Origin: Tenodera sinensis | Taxonomy: Eukaryota > Arthropoda > Insecta > Mantodea > Mantidae | NCBI GenBank assembly: GCA_030765045.1 | Contig: CM060974.1 | Span: forward strand, 49,042,839 to 49,106,838 | Direction of reading: 5' to 3' | DNA: 64,000 bases | Shown: piece after piece, positions 43,985 to 54,813 of the stretch | Numbering within the stretch: the stretch's first letter is position 1 | How the letters are laid out: each line of letters starts with the position of its first letter | The notes under the pieces: generated by a model | What the model was told of the DNA's origin: nothing | What the model saw: the letters and a program-made list of their open reading frames with translations, nothing else | Databases searched by the model: none | Translations under genes and position numbers: made by a program

Positions 43985-44640
43985 AAAACAAGAATGTGGT
44001 AGGTAAGATATTTTACCAATATATAACTTCCACAGAAAACTTCCAAGAATTTATAAATAGATTAGATAGAACCATCTCATACATTTACATTCAAAATATT
44101 AGAGTAATAGTTTGTGAACATTTTAATCATGGTAAAATGAAGACTAACCTCACCTCCCGCTACACACATTTAACTTGGAATATGAGATTAATTTTCTGAC
44201 CACAATTCATACCAACACTGCGACAGCTATAGATCAGATTTTAGTAGACTCAGAATTAACCCCATGTAATACTTTAACTCCTAATATAAATGGGATGTCA
44301 GATCATGATGATCAGGTATTGTCTGTACGAAACAGACACTGATAATAGGAAAACTAAGTTACAACAAGTGATCAGTGCACCTATAAATTTAAATTGGTGT
44401 TGAAAAATAAAAAGTAGACTTATGTTTATGATAACGCTCAAGTAAATGACAAATTTGATAATCTCTAAACTTATACTATTATTATTTTAAGTTGTTTTCC
44501 CTAAGAAAACAATAAGTTCATCACAGATAGTAATGGTCAAACCTCAAATAACTTAACTATGAGGAAGTCCTGTGCAAGTAAAACAAATTTGCTCTAGTAT
44601 ATCACACAATTTATGCCCCAAACATTACAATATACTACAG
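43985..44640 (+). pseudogene. LINE endonuclease-domain relic (CR1-like)
   Basis: Across frameshifts it reads STENFQEFINRLDRTISYIY, VCEHFNHGK (for CGDFN), then INF...IHTNTATAIDQILVD, NINGMSDHDDQVLSV. The GDFN-like block and the SDHD block belong to apurinic-type endonucleases of non-LTR elements. The catalytic D of GDFN is changed. Downstream sequence continues to about 44640 without a clear reverse transcriptase. Confidence 0.75.
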
Positions 44641-44722
44641 TGGATATAACATACTTAAAAGAGTAATGAATGAAGAAAAAGGTCTTACTAGCTATTGATG
44701 AATAATAAAATTAAAACAGTGT

Positions 44723-45119
44723 TGTTGTTAGCTAATGCTGGATTTCTGACAATGAAGTCATTAATCCTCTTGCTCTCCAATATTTTTCACTGATGGATGG
44801 GGCATTAGAAGTGGCCGTGCATATTTGAAGGTTGTCTCGATCCATTTCCTCTTGCAGATCACATAGAGGACAGAGTGGTGAAGAATATATCCCAATTCTG
44901 TTTAAATGTTTTGCCAGACAATCATGTCCTGTAATCAAATCTAGTATGGATTGTCTCTAATGCCAATAATTTTAGAACACTAGTTGGAGTATCACTTTTC
45001 TTAACTTCTTCTGTCAGGTGTAAATAAAATGTGATGTCTAATATTTGTGTCGGATTGACCTTAGATATGTAGTTTTCCTTTGAATTAGGAAGTTATACAT
45101 TCTTCTTGATGTCTTGAAT
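44723..45119 (-). mobile_element. 5'-truncated LINE copy (diverged I/R1-like family)
   Basis: Target duplication ATTAAAACAGTGT (44710-44722, 45120-45132). The minus strand encodes the last 68 codons (HDCLAKHLNRIGIYSS, CPLCDLQEEMD, YWRARGLM) and ends in an (AAC)n tail. It resembles the family at 47578 but is clearly divergent; a fragment of the same subfamily is at 50829-50895. Confidence 0.8.
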
Positions 45120-45360
45120 ATTAAAACAGTGTGGAATATAATAAAAACTGTAACAGAAAGTACTAAACTAAACAGTAATAATGCTCACGTAACTATTGCA
45201 AATGACAATCCCTTATTGGCCCGTGTTACTTTCAAGCAATAATAAGCTTTACCCAAGTTTATAAAACAGTTCAACAGCATACATATATATTATATTACAC
45301 TAGCAAGTATCAGCACAAAATATGCATTTTAAATTGATTTATATTATAAAATAAATTTCT

Positions 45361-45740
45361 CATATTCCTCAATAAAACGCTTGATCATAAAAAATTTTTG
45401 TCATTCATATCTACAAGAAATAGAAACAAATGCCAAAGATAAAAAATGGATTACACTACTTTCCAATCCAGATATAATCCCCCAGAGACCAAGGAAAACA
45501 GCTGTTGCAGCCTTCCGACTATTGACAAATCATGACTGCTTGGCAAGTCATCTTTACAGAATAGGTATCTCAGCCTCACCAATATGTGTCCTGTGTAACG
45601 ATCCAGCAGAAATGAACGAAGACCACTTGAAGACCTGTGAAGCATTAAGATCAGAAGAAACTACAGTTCAAAAGTATTGGAGAGCGCGAATGCTAATGGC
45701 TTCATTGCCAGATGCAAGGCACTAGAAAACAACAACAACA
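45361..45740 (+). mobile_element. 5'-truncated LINE copy, near-identical to the 47.6-kb copy
   Basis: Target duplication TATTATAAAATAAATTTCT (45342-45360, 45741-45759). Plus-strand frame ends ...HDCLASHLYRIGISAS, CVLCNDPAEMNEDHLKTC, LMASLPDARH, then an (AAC)n tail. It differs from 47592-47955 at only a few positions by eye. Confidence 0.9.
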
Positions 45741-45759
45741 TATTATAAAATAAATTTCT

Positions 45760-46366
45760 TATAACATTGCAACGTTTTTATAACAAAAAGCAATAAAATC
45801 CATGCAACCATAGTCAAGTACACATCATTATGCATACATGCCATTACATGCTTTGCCCATTTTTGCTACAGGTTCAATTAACTGTGGTCACTAGGACTGA
45901 TCTCGTGACATGTTAGAATGTATGGCCAGTCCATTACATCTCACTTTAACAAGCACAGCTATTTGAGTCACTTGCCTCAAGATGTCATCTAAATCTCAAC
46001 AGCCTTTTCTGAACTAATGGAGAAAGTTGTGTACAATTGGGTTGTAAAATATCTGGAGTTAAACAACATTCTCTCTTCATCCCAATTCAGATTTAGAAGG
46101 AAACAAATTATAAAATGCTTCATACATGCTATCTTCAAATAAGCTATCACTATACTGATAAAGCAAACTTTATTCAACTCAAAGCAAAGCATAAACAAGT
46201 GAATTAATTAACAATCAGATATGAGAATTACACTGTATGTTAAGTATCTGATACAAAATTTCTTGGACATTGACAGCTCAGCTGGAGCAATGCCTTAAGA
46301 ACTGCATACTTCGTCTACTTTTACTTCCTGGTGTAATAAGGAGGTAATTAACTGCACAGCAACAAA
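45760..46366. other. Intronic DNA, nothing assigned
   Basis: No domain or repeat recognised. Confidence 0.3.
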
Positions 46367-46371
46367 GTTAT

Positions 46372-46829
46372 TGTGGCATTGGGCTCTGCATTCGGTGGGG
46401 CATGGATGGGGCTGTGCATGAATGTCAACACTTCTGAGTCATTTCCACTTGAGAAAGTTCTGTGTGATGTCATCCCCAGTATATAAGGAGACCTGAGAGG
46501 GACACTTGGCACTGAGTTTTAGAATTGAGTTATAGACATGAGTTGCTGAATGTCACTGAGAGCAACACAACTATGCAAGTGTGTCACCTTGTTAGTATAT
46601 TGTAAGAACACTCAAGCGTTGTGAGTGGTTGTAACATAGAGAAAGGGGAAGTGCAGAAAGACACTGAAAGGACTGACCAAGGTTATGAGAAGAATAGTTG
46701 TGCATTCTGATAGCGCAAAAGACTGTGGACTTTGTTAACAACATTTACACAACTGTGTATTTGTGGTAACTTTTAGAAGATTAATTAATTGATAGAAAAC
46801 TCACCAGACTGGATTTTTGTTTTGTCACA
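46372..46829. mobile_element. Solo LTR
   Basis: 458 bp starting TGTGGCATTG and ending TTTTGTCACA (TG...CA with TGTG/CACA inverted tips), flanked by GTTAT on both sides (46367-46371, 46830-46834). Has a TATA box (TATAAG at 46482) in plus orientation. No internal retroelement sequence is adjacent, so this is a solo LTR. It lies 110 bp inside the intron after the first coding exon of the right zinc-finger gene. Confidence 0.7.
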
Positions 46830-46939
46830 GTTATTTATATGTTTTCCTTTTTTCTGAGATGAAATAAACTCCTAATATTTACATATTTCAGTGTAGCACA
46901 TTTAAGAAAACAAGAAAAAGAAATGTGATGCAGTTTTAC

Positions 46940-47272
46940 CTTAATATCATCATTATTACACAAATCTTCTCTTTCCATCCACAAATATTCTTCTTTAATT
47001 TCTATTTTGGCTTCCATTTCACTTTCTTTAATGGTTTCATTAAACCTCATTAGATCATACTCTTCATTCTGTGAACAACATGAGGAATCTTCAAGTTCTG
47101 ATTTCATATCACTGCTACTTGTAACAGTTTCAATCTTAACTTCCTTTACAAGGTCTTTGGTATCACCCTCATTCTCTGAACAAAAGTCCAGGACACACAA
47201 TTCTTGTTTGATATCCATTTTACTATAGTTGCAATATTTGAACAGTTCTGTTCTTAAATTTCAGTACCAAGT
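46940..47272 (-). CDS. C2H2 zinc-finger gene (right), first coding exon
   Basis: The minus-strand coding part 47218-46940 encodes 93 residues from MDIKQELCVLDF, ending NNDDIK at a donor (AAG|GTAAAA). It is acidic and typical in style of the N-terminal exon of arthropod finger genes. Three SUMO-type motifs (IKQE, VKIE, IKEE) suggest sumoylation, as in many repressors (inference). A 54-base 5' untranslated part reaches an acceptor (TTTTTTGCAG, ending at 47273), so a further upstream non-coding exon is expected; it was not found. Joins in phase 0 to 42127. Confidence 0.8.
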
Positions 47273-47577
47273 CTGCAAAAAAAGAAACACATTACTAACA
47301 TCCATGAGTTTGCTTCCTAATAATTGAAAGTACATTATATTTCAATGGACAGTACAAAGTAAAGGTCGTAGTTTGGTGTAATATGTTAAGAATAAAATTT
47401 TTACATTAAAAATCCAGAGCTTCTTTCTTTATGGTTATGTTATTCTAAATCTAATCTAATATGTACTATTAGAGTAAAATCTGCTGTAAGTTCTATTATT
47501 CCACAAGCAATTGTATAATCTTGGATACAGAAGAGCTTCTAACATGTTTATAAAGATAACAGAAATGTACTAATGTT

Positions 47578-49031
47578 GTTGTTGTTGGTTTCTAGTGCCT
47601 TGCATCTGGCAATGAAGCCATTAGCATTCGTGCTTTCCAATACTTTTGAACTGTAGTTTCTTCTGATCTTAATGCTTCACAGGTCTTCAAGTGGTCTTCG
47701 TTCATTTCTGCTGGATCGTTACACAGGACACATATTGGTGAGGCTGAGATACCTATTCTGTAGAGATGACTTGCCAAGCAGTCATGATTTGTCAATAGTC
47801 GGAAGGCTGCAACAGCTGTTTTCCTTGGTCTCCGGGGGATTATATCTGGATTGGAAAGTAGTGTAATCCATTTTTTATCTTTGGCATTTGTTTCTATTTC
47901 TTGTAGATATGAATGACAAAAATTTTTTATGATCAAGCGTTTTATTGAGGAATATGAGAAATTGAATTTAGACTTTTGTTTTATTGTTGTGCCTTTCTTT
48001 GCAAGTGAGTCTGCAGCTTCGTTCCCCATGACTCCACAGTGTGCTGGAATCCATTGGAGATGAACAGTCTTATTAACTTTTTGGAGTTGTGTTAACATTT
48101 TGTAGCATTCTCTAATTTTTGTTGACTTCTTTGTAGTATTTGAACATATTCCCTGAATTGCAGCTTTAGAATCTGAAAGAATTACTGCCTTGTTAAATTT
48201 ATTTAAGGGAAGATTTAATAATTGTCGGAGAGCAATGTATATAGCCTCTATTTCTCCATCATAATTTGTTGTGTCTCTGCCAACAGAATGATAAAAGGAA
48301 AAATGTGAACACGTAACTCCAGCTCCAGTAAGGTTTTCCTTTGAGGATCCATCAGTATATATGTGCAGCCATTCTTCTGTGGGATACCTAGTATTGATTG
48401 TTTCCAGAGCTAGAAGTTTTTGTATTTCTTTTGGTGTGCCTGATTTACTTATTTCCTCTATTAATTCCAAATTGAAGGTAGGTTGCAATAATTCCAATGG
48501 ATTTTCTCTTATAAGTAGATTTTCTCTGGTGTTAGGAATGTTCAATTTGGATTTAATCTGTGTTACCTTTTCTAGGAAAGTACTATGAGTTTTAAGGATT
48601 GAATGGGAGAGGTTCTCTTCCTTCCATTTAGAGTTTGGCAGTCGTAACATTTTCTCGTGTTGGAGCAATGCTTGTTCTTCTATTTTTGTTGTTATTGATG
48701 GGGTCCGTGTTAAGGCAAGCATGGCATCAATAGGTGTGGATTTAACTGCTCCAGTGATTAGGCGAAGAGCCTGATTTTGAATTTGTTCAAGTTTATTGAT
48801 GTTAGCATTTGCTGCCGTTATTAAAGCTTCAGAACAGTACAAGAGGTTTGGTTTAATATACATTTTGTATGTTGTGTTAAGGACTCTCCTTGAGCAGCCC
48901 CATTTAGCACCAGCTAACCTTTTCAGGATTTGCAATTTCTTTTCAACCTTTTCTGAGATGTTTGTTATATGTTTTTTCCAACTTAGCTTTCTGTCGAAAG
49001 TGATGCCTAAGTACATGCCACATACATGAAT
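47578..49031 (-). mobile_element. 5'-truncated LINE with RNase H (I/R1-like)
   Basis: Target duplication AAATGTACTAATGTT (47563-47577, 49032-49046) and an (AAC)n 3' tail (47578-47590) mark an intact insertion event. 5' truncation is in the thumb region just upstream of YLGITFDRKLSW. A related, older copy is spread over 26262-29560. Confidence 0.92.
47592..49019 (-). CDS. LINE ORF2 C-terminus: thumb, RNase H, Cys-His tail
   Basis: An open frame of about 475 codons without a stop. Order: reverse transcriptase thumb (YLGITFDRKLSWKKH, LQILKRLAGAKWG, YIKPNLLYCSE); linker; RNase H with IYTDGSS (first Asp), GEIEAIY (Glu), LSDSKAAI (Asp) and WIPAHCGVMGNEAAD (His and Asp), so catalytic residues appear intact; then CVLCNDPAEMNEDHLKTC, a Cys-Cys-His-Cys motif. 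The first nine residues of the longest frame (MSNISTFIH) come from host flank. No polymerase core, hence not autonomous. In complete elements this protein copies and integrates the element RNA. Confidence 0.88.
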   Translation of the reverse strand, partial: GMYLGITFDRKLSWKKHITNISEKVEKKLQILKRLAGAKWGCSRRVLNTTYKMYIKPNLLYCSEALITAANANINKLEQIQNQALRLITGAVKSTPIDAMLALTRTPSITTKIEEQALLQHEKMLRLPNSKWKEENLSHSILKTHSTFLEKVTQIKSKLNIPNTRENLLIRENPLELLQPTFNLELIEEISKSGTPKEIQKLLALETINTRYPTEEWLHIYTDGSSKENLTGAGVTCSHFSFYHSVGRDTTNYDGEIEAIYIALRQLLNLPLNKFNKAVILSDSKAAIQGICSNTTKKSTKIRECYKMLTQLQKVNKTVHLQWIPAHCGVMGNEAADSLAKKGTTIKQKSKFNFSYSSIKRLIIKNFCHSYLQEIETNAKDKKWITLLSNPDIIPRRPRKTAVAAFRLLTNHDCLASHLYRIGISASPICVLCNDPAEMNEDHLKTCEALRSEETTVQKYWKARMLMASLPDARH

Positions 49032-49046
49032 AAATGTACTAATGTT

Positions 49047-49317
49047 ACTCACAGGCTTTTCTTTATTGTGTTATGTGCATTTTCATTATTTAAATCATCT
49101 TTGTTTTGCATGTAGTTCATAATTTAAGTAAATGATGGTATCTGTCTCACAGGCAGCTATGTCACCATTCTGGTGCAGGTTGGTGGGGAAACTTAAACAA
49201 TTGTCCATGTAGTTGCTTGCCATTCAGGAAAATGGCTAGAGTAAATATCTTCATCGGGGACTGTAAATGGAGTGTTCATAATGTGATGTTTTTCTGCCTG
49301 TATTGGTTATTGTTCCC
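49047..49317. other. Unassigned
   Basis: Nothing recognised; may hold the N-terminal part of the Merlin relic. Confidence 0.3.
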
Positions 49318-49880
49318 ACATCAGCACATTATTACAGAGAAGTTACAATGTGGCACAAACACTGTTGTTAACTAGTCAATGTCCAACCACAAGGTATGTG
49401 TGAACTTCGTTGTACTGAACTTAGCAATTGATGGCAGGAATAGAATTGTGGAAATTGACAAATCAAAATTTGGGTACACAAAGTACAACAGAGGATGCCC
49501 TGTGGAAGGACAAAGTGTGTTTGCTGGTGTGGACATGGAGATAAAAGTCATCTTTTGAACAAAATAATCAGGAAACTTTCCAACAATAAAGGATTGGAAG
49601 TTCCCAGGAAAAACAACAATCAATGACTGCTGGAAAAACTATGATGCCCTGGATCATGAGGGCTTTGTTCCCCACAAAGTTAACCATTTGCTGAAATGTG
49701 TGTCAAATGAAATGCACTTGGAAAACCAGAGGAAAATGGGTGCAGCAGAAATTCCACACCCACAGTACCATTTGGCTGCATTCAGAGTACTGCCATTGAC
49801 AACAGCTGGACAGACCAGGGAAGGGATGAACAGAAGAGAAACACTCCCATGATGGCTCAGGTGGACTGTATTTCTGTAAA
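49318..49880 (+). pseudogene. Merlin (ISXO2/IS1016-type) transposase relic
   Basis: Across one or more frameshifts and a stop it reads IVEIDKSKFGYTKYNRG, VFAGVDMEIK, then TTINDCWKNYDALDHEGF and KVNHLLKCV. These are the first two catalytic-Asp blocks (EID-x-SKF and DCW..Y) of ISXO2-type DDE transposases. The third acidic block is not recognisable and no terminal repeats were found. Confidence 0.75.
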
Positions 49881-50828
49881 CCTTATGCACACTGAATCAT
49901 TTAAGTGGATATCACAGACACAAATATGTATAGTAAATATCATGAGTATAAATTATTGCTCATAAAGTGTATTGTTACAAGTTCCACAATAAGTCAATGC
50001 TATATAATGCTATATGGACAGATAAGCAATGTGAAGTGTTTTAGGAAATACACAATCTACTATCCATGTTTATTCCCAAGTAAATCAAGCAGTAATCATC
50101 ATCACACAAGAACACATACCTGGAACTAAATAACTAAATAATACTCTATAAACTACATGCAAAACAAAGATGATTTAAATAATGACAATGCACATAATAC
50201 AATAAAGAAAAGCATATACCATCTGTTTGAGAGCCTGGAAACCTCCACCCTCACGCTGTAATACACTTTCTTATGTACATTAGCCACACAATGTAAATAT
50301 ACAACATATTTTGTCCCAACCTCATTACAAAGTTATACATTACCTGTTACTTTACTCAGGGGTCTCTGTCTAGGGGATATGTGAATAGCGACCACAAGAC
50401 ACCCAAGCTGAACAGAACATTACTTCCACTTATTGGTGTTTTGCTCCTCACTGTATCTTTTCTATCTGACCTTACCTTGGTCATCTCGTTCTCTTCCGAC
50501 CCCGATGCTATTAAGGTTCCTGAGGGCTAGGGAGTCTTTATTTTTCCAACTCTCCATTTCTCTAATTTCTCTATAAAATCTGAACCCGTAACATGTTGAC
50601 CTGTCATGGTATGTAATACGTCCTCTGATTGGTAATCAGAGGATATGGTTGGTGAATTTATTTTTATAACTCTCCCGGTCAGGTAGGTGAGACCCATAAA
50701 CCAATGACAGGTGTGGCCCTCCAGACATTCTGGGGGTTGTGAGAGAGCGATGTGACTGCCAAAACATAAAAATATGGTGCTCTCTAAAAAGCAGTTACTA
50801 TTACTGCTATTGCTCTCTTCAATATCAT
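49881..50828. other. Unassigned, includes a GC-richer block
   Basis: About 50330-50760 is GC-richer and holds a perfect hairpin (9-bp arms CCTCTGATT / AATCAGAGG, loop GGT, at 50622-50642). It could be part of an LTR, but no boundaries or target duplication were seen. Confidence 0.35.
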
Positions 50829-50895
50829 CAGTGAAAAATATTGGAGAGCAAGAGGATTAATGACTTCATTGTCAGGAATCCAGCATTAGCTAACA
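50829..50895 (+). mobile_element. LINE 3' fragment
   Basis: CAGTGAAAAATATTGGAGAG and the following sequence match the reverse complement of 44735-44795, the 3' end of the diverged I/R1-like family. Confidence 0.8.
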
Positions 50896-53580
50896 TTACC
50901 TGTTACTTAAGCCAAAACAGCGGTTGATAGTTTTTAATTTTTTTGCAGAGTGCAATATCAATTTGAGGATTTAAAATTTTAATTATCTGTTTCTGCTTTT
51001 GGACATATTTATCACCTTGTTTCATATCTGGCTATTGCCACTGCTTTTTACCTTTGTATACTTTTCTTGTTGCTAGTATTTTTACTTTTTGAGTGAAATT
51101 TATATCTGGTTATTACCATGAATCTTTTAAGGGTGCTGATGACCTAGAAGTTGAGTGCCCTTAAACCAAACCAAAAAATCCTGTTACTTAAATCCATATT
51201 TTCCCCTGGAATTGGGCTATAGCTTCAGATACTATGGAAGGACAGTGGGTGTTTTGCTTTCCAGGTGCTTCACTCCTCTTTTTATAAAAAAAATACCTTG
51301 ATTATAGGTTGGAGGTTAAAAACCTCAACCACAGGCTATGCTTTCAACACACATCAGTTTTGAATATGACTTCAAAGAATATGGATTCTCAACGTACATC
51401 CAAAGGCTAGTATGAGATTGTATCACATCATTCTGTGATTATATTTCTTAATGGAGGTGAAAGGACATTTCCAGGGAGGAGGGCTCCAGATCCCAAGGGT
51501 ATTATAGGAAACATTGTCACATCAGTGAATATGCACCTCTCATTAAAGCACTTGCAATGGCATACACCCATATCACACAAATTGTGCAGTCAACTGTACT
51601 CTGAAAAACAGCACATGGAAGCAGAGCTGTTTGTTATAACAAACTAAAAGCTGACCTGTTAGAGTAGGCCAGATCAACATAGCTTTGCTGAGGGACATTC
51701 CTCTAGAATGAATAAGCGACCTATACCAGCTTATCTATCATCTTCAGTGCATTCTTAGATACTGTGAGAATGACATGCTGAGCATGCAAACATTACACAA
51801 GCAGCGTACAGACACATTTGATGGGTGAAGAAAATAAATTGTTCTGCCAGAGTTCATAATTGATCACTGCATAACAAATGAAATGTACCTGTGGCATGTC
51901 TGCAATTACATGGTTCCTGCCAGATGCACAGAGGAAGCAGAATACATTTTATCTGCAACAAGAAGCGGGTTGAACTCTCTGTGAACCCAGGAATAACACC
52001 AATCTCTCGCTGCAGCACTTAATATACCTCTATATCATATGGTGCTTACTCCCTAAACCTAGACAAATCATAATCATAAATGCACTCATTAGCTCATCTA
52101 GCACCATGGTTGACTAGTCCATCTATTGCTGGGCAATATGCATAAACTGGGTCCTGTTAAATCAAAGAGCCATTTGAAGAAGTTCTTTATTCATGTATGT
52201 TTTTTTTTTTAATATTAATGTTCACCAATGTAATGTTATATCACACAATGAATGAGTGAATGAATGAATGGGTGAAATGATGCTCAAATGAGCCTGAGAT
52301 CCATAGAACTAAAAGTAACCCGACATTGTCTTCTCAGGATAAGGGAAAATCTGAAAAATACATTATCCCAATGACTCACCCTAATCAATATCCCAACTTG
52401 CAACCTCTTGGATGTGAGGCAGACACTGAAGAGGCAGGCCCCATTAGGAGGAATAGGAACAGTAGTGCAAACAGAGGAGTGAACATTCAGGCATAGAAGA
52501 TACCAACATGGTGTTATATGAAAGAGCAACGTGTGTTTGGAGTTCAATGTAAATTATCCAAATTACTGATAATCAAATGCAAAGGCAGTGCTATGTTTTG
52601 TACCTTGATTAAAATTTTACATATGTGATGGGATTGTGTGGTAAAATGCATCAGAAAAAGATCAATTGCAATATTCAATGTGCCAAGTTGGTTAGACATA
52701 ACACATGTAACTATCACTTACGCAATGTAATTATCAAACTTGTCCTTCTCAATCCATGTCCCAAGCCTATTGCGAAACGAAAGGAAATATGCTTGAGGTT
52801 GATCATGACCATATGACTGATGCATCATAATCGAATTGATAAATAGCCAATCAATCGCAGTAGCTATGCCCATAACTAGGGAAATAAACAATTACCCCTA
52901 TAGAGGTAATGAATCATTACTAGCACTATATGTCATAAGAGACAATTGCAAATTAGTGCTACCATATAGAAAATTTGTCTGTAATCCAGCAACATTAGAT
53001 ATACCGCTGAAGAACGTCAGACTGAAAACAACAGGGGAATATTTTATACATGTAGTTGTATTGTGGATATTTTCAAATACTAAAGAAAGAGAAGAATAAG
53101 GATACTTGTCTTACAAAACCAGAAAGTTCTTGTACGCAATAGCCTAACCCTGCTGCTCTGGTTTGAAGTTTAAATCGGGCAGTCTGATTTAGTTCTGGTG
53201 GATGTAAGTAGAGACATCTTGTGAGATTTTCTGTAAACATTCATGACCATGAAATGGACCACTGTTTCCTGTTTTGCGTGAACCATGTGGTTGTATTTTT
53301 CTGAATTTTATTCAAGATTACACAAGCTGAAGAAGAGGGAAGTCATCTTTATTGTGGTGTACATTTAGATAAGCAGAGTTTAGAATAAGAATAAGTATAA
53401 TATAAGACAGGGAATACTAAATAAGTATCTTCTTGCTGCAAGTGAAAATCTAAATTCTTTATTTAGCTGTTTGTAAACACACAACCAGCTAACTCTCTTC
53501 TCACTATTATAATTTATTGTAGTTGTAAAGATTGTACATTAGGTGGACCAGATTTTCATTAAATTGTTATTAATTGGTAT
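50896..53580. other. Unassigned
   Basis: Several frames of 60-90 codons (51435-51647, 52284-52547 minus, 52625-52816, 52836-53099) lack recognisable domains. No RNA gene or repeat identified. Probably decayed transposon DNA. Confidence 0.35.
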
Positions 53581-53593
53581 AAAATTATTCTAA

Positions 53594-53805
53594 AATGGGT
53601 AAGCAAAAGCAAACAAAGAAATCTCTTGCAGCAAGAAAAAAAAATATATAGATGGCAAACTGGCAAATCTCAGGAGGAAACAAGCATAACTAGATCTACA
53701 GTATATCTTGGAAAAGCCGGTTCAAGTAGTAAAACATTGCAGTGACTTCAGTTATCAGTGAATTTAATGAGTTGTGAGGCTACTCTCTATGTAAAGGAAA
53801 GAGTC
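53594..53805 (+). pseudogene. Target reading frame, left part
   Basis: Begins ATGGGTAAGCAAAAGC (MGKQKQTKKSLAARKK) and, after frameshift, runs STVYLGKAGSSSKTL to SCEATLYVKERV at the LTR boundary. The frame resumes beyond the 3' LTR at 60172 (TARKISPVSKRIS). The product is unrecognised; probably a mobile-element protein split by the LTR element. Confidence 0.4.
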
Positions 53806-54610
53806 TGATACCGAAATTTAGATTTCCGATTGAATGGGCTTTTGAAAAAGATACGTTTTAATTTAATTGCCGGATATGAGATTTGCGATAAATATTGAGT
53901 AATAACATAAATAGATAATAGAGTAGCAAGTGTTGTAAGGTGAGCAAGATATGAGTAAATGATAGTCGTTAAATTTGTAGTATAAACGCATTATTGGTTT
54001 GAAATTAACGAGTCATGACGTCATACCACATAGTTTAAAATACACGTTCGAAAGTCAGTTCTACCAACCTTAAAAGTCGCGCAATATATTTAATAAAATA
54101 TAAAGTAAACATCGTTTAATCCTAAAAAGGTAATTATATATTCAAAATTCATAAAAGAACATGTTATAATAGAAAGGGACATTTCTAAATTGCGGGAAAA
54201 GGAAATAACATTTTGGATACGAGGCTTTCTTGGATGACGTCATGACATTCAAATTGGAAGCGAACGGTCTTCTTGGCGTGGGTAAGAGAGAAGCGTCTAG
54301 TCAGTACTCAACCAGAGAACAGTACGGGAGTTCGTGCAGTTCGTGCTGCGCAGATGTGATTGCGATGCTTCTAAAGATACACATATAGAATCGGCATAAC
54401 TCCCGAAAACATTTAAAGATGCAATAAATGATCTGCAAAGTTGTTCTTGGGTTGTCCTTTACACTCACGCAAACCCGAGATAAAGAGATTATGCTCAGCT
54501 AGCCGGAGACAACACATCAAACCACATCAACGTGACCAACAACATCACGTCACCAACGACTTCAGCTTCAAATGGCGAGGTAATAACTAGGAAGCTATAT
54601 TATAGCTTCA
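53806..54610 (+). repeat. 5' LTR
   Basis: 805 bp, TGATACC...AGCTTCA. Contains two 10-bp palindromes ATGACGTCAT (54015-54024, 54234-54243), matching CREB/ATF-type sites; AT-rich TATA-like stretches near 54085-54100; and AATAAA at about 54423. Only difference from the 3' LTR: T here, C there, seven bases from the end. Confidence 0.95.
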
Positions 54611-54613
54611 AAT

Positions 54614-54632
54614 TGGCTTCCCAACGTGTGGC
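54614..54632 (+). promoter_or_regulatory. Primer binding site, lysine-tRNA-like
   Basis: TGGCTTCCCAACGTGTGGC begins three bases after the 5' LTR. It resembles the complement of a tRNA-Lys 3' end (TGGCGCCCAACGTGGGGC) with one insertion and two or three changes. Confidence 0.6.
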
Positions 54633-54813
54633 TTCGAAAGAATGGACCAAACCCCAAGACGACCGAGCCAGCATCGAACCAGCAGACAAGAAGGTGCCCA
54701 GCGCGTCAACATCTGTGAAACGTGTAGTGAACAAGTTTAAGTGCAGTTAAAGTGAAATAGTGAAAATATTGAAAATTTTGGTGAGTAGAAAAACACATAT
54801 AAATAGCTTAGAA

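Noticed and set aside
50330..50760. Possible second LTR
   Set aside because: GC-richer and with a hairpin, but no TG...CA boundaries with target duplication could be found.
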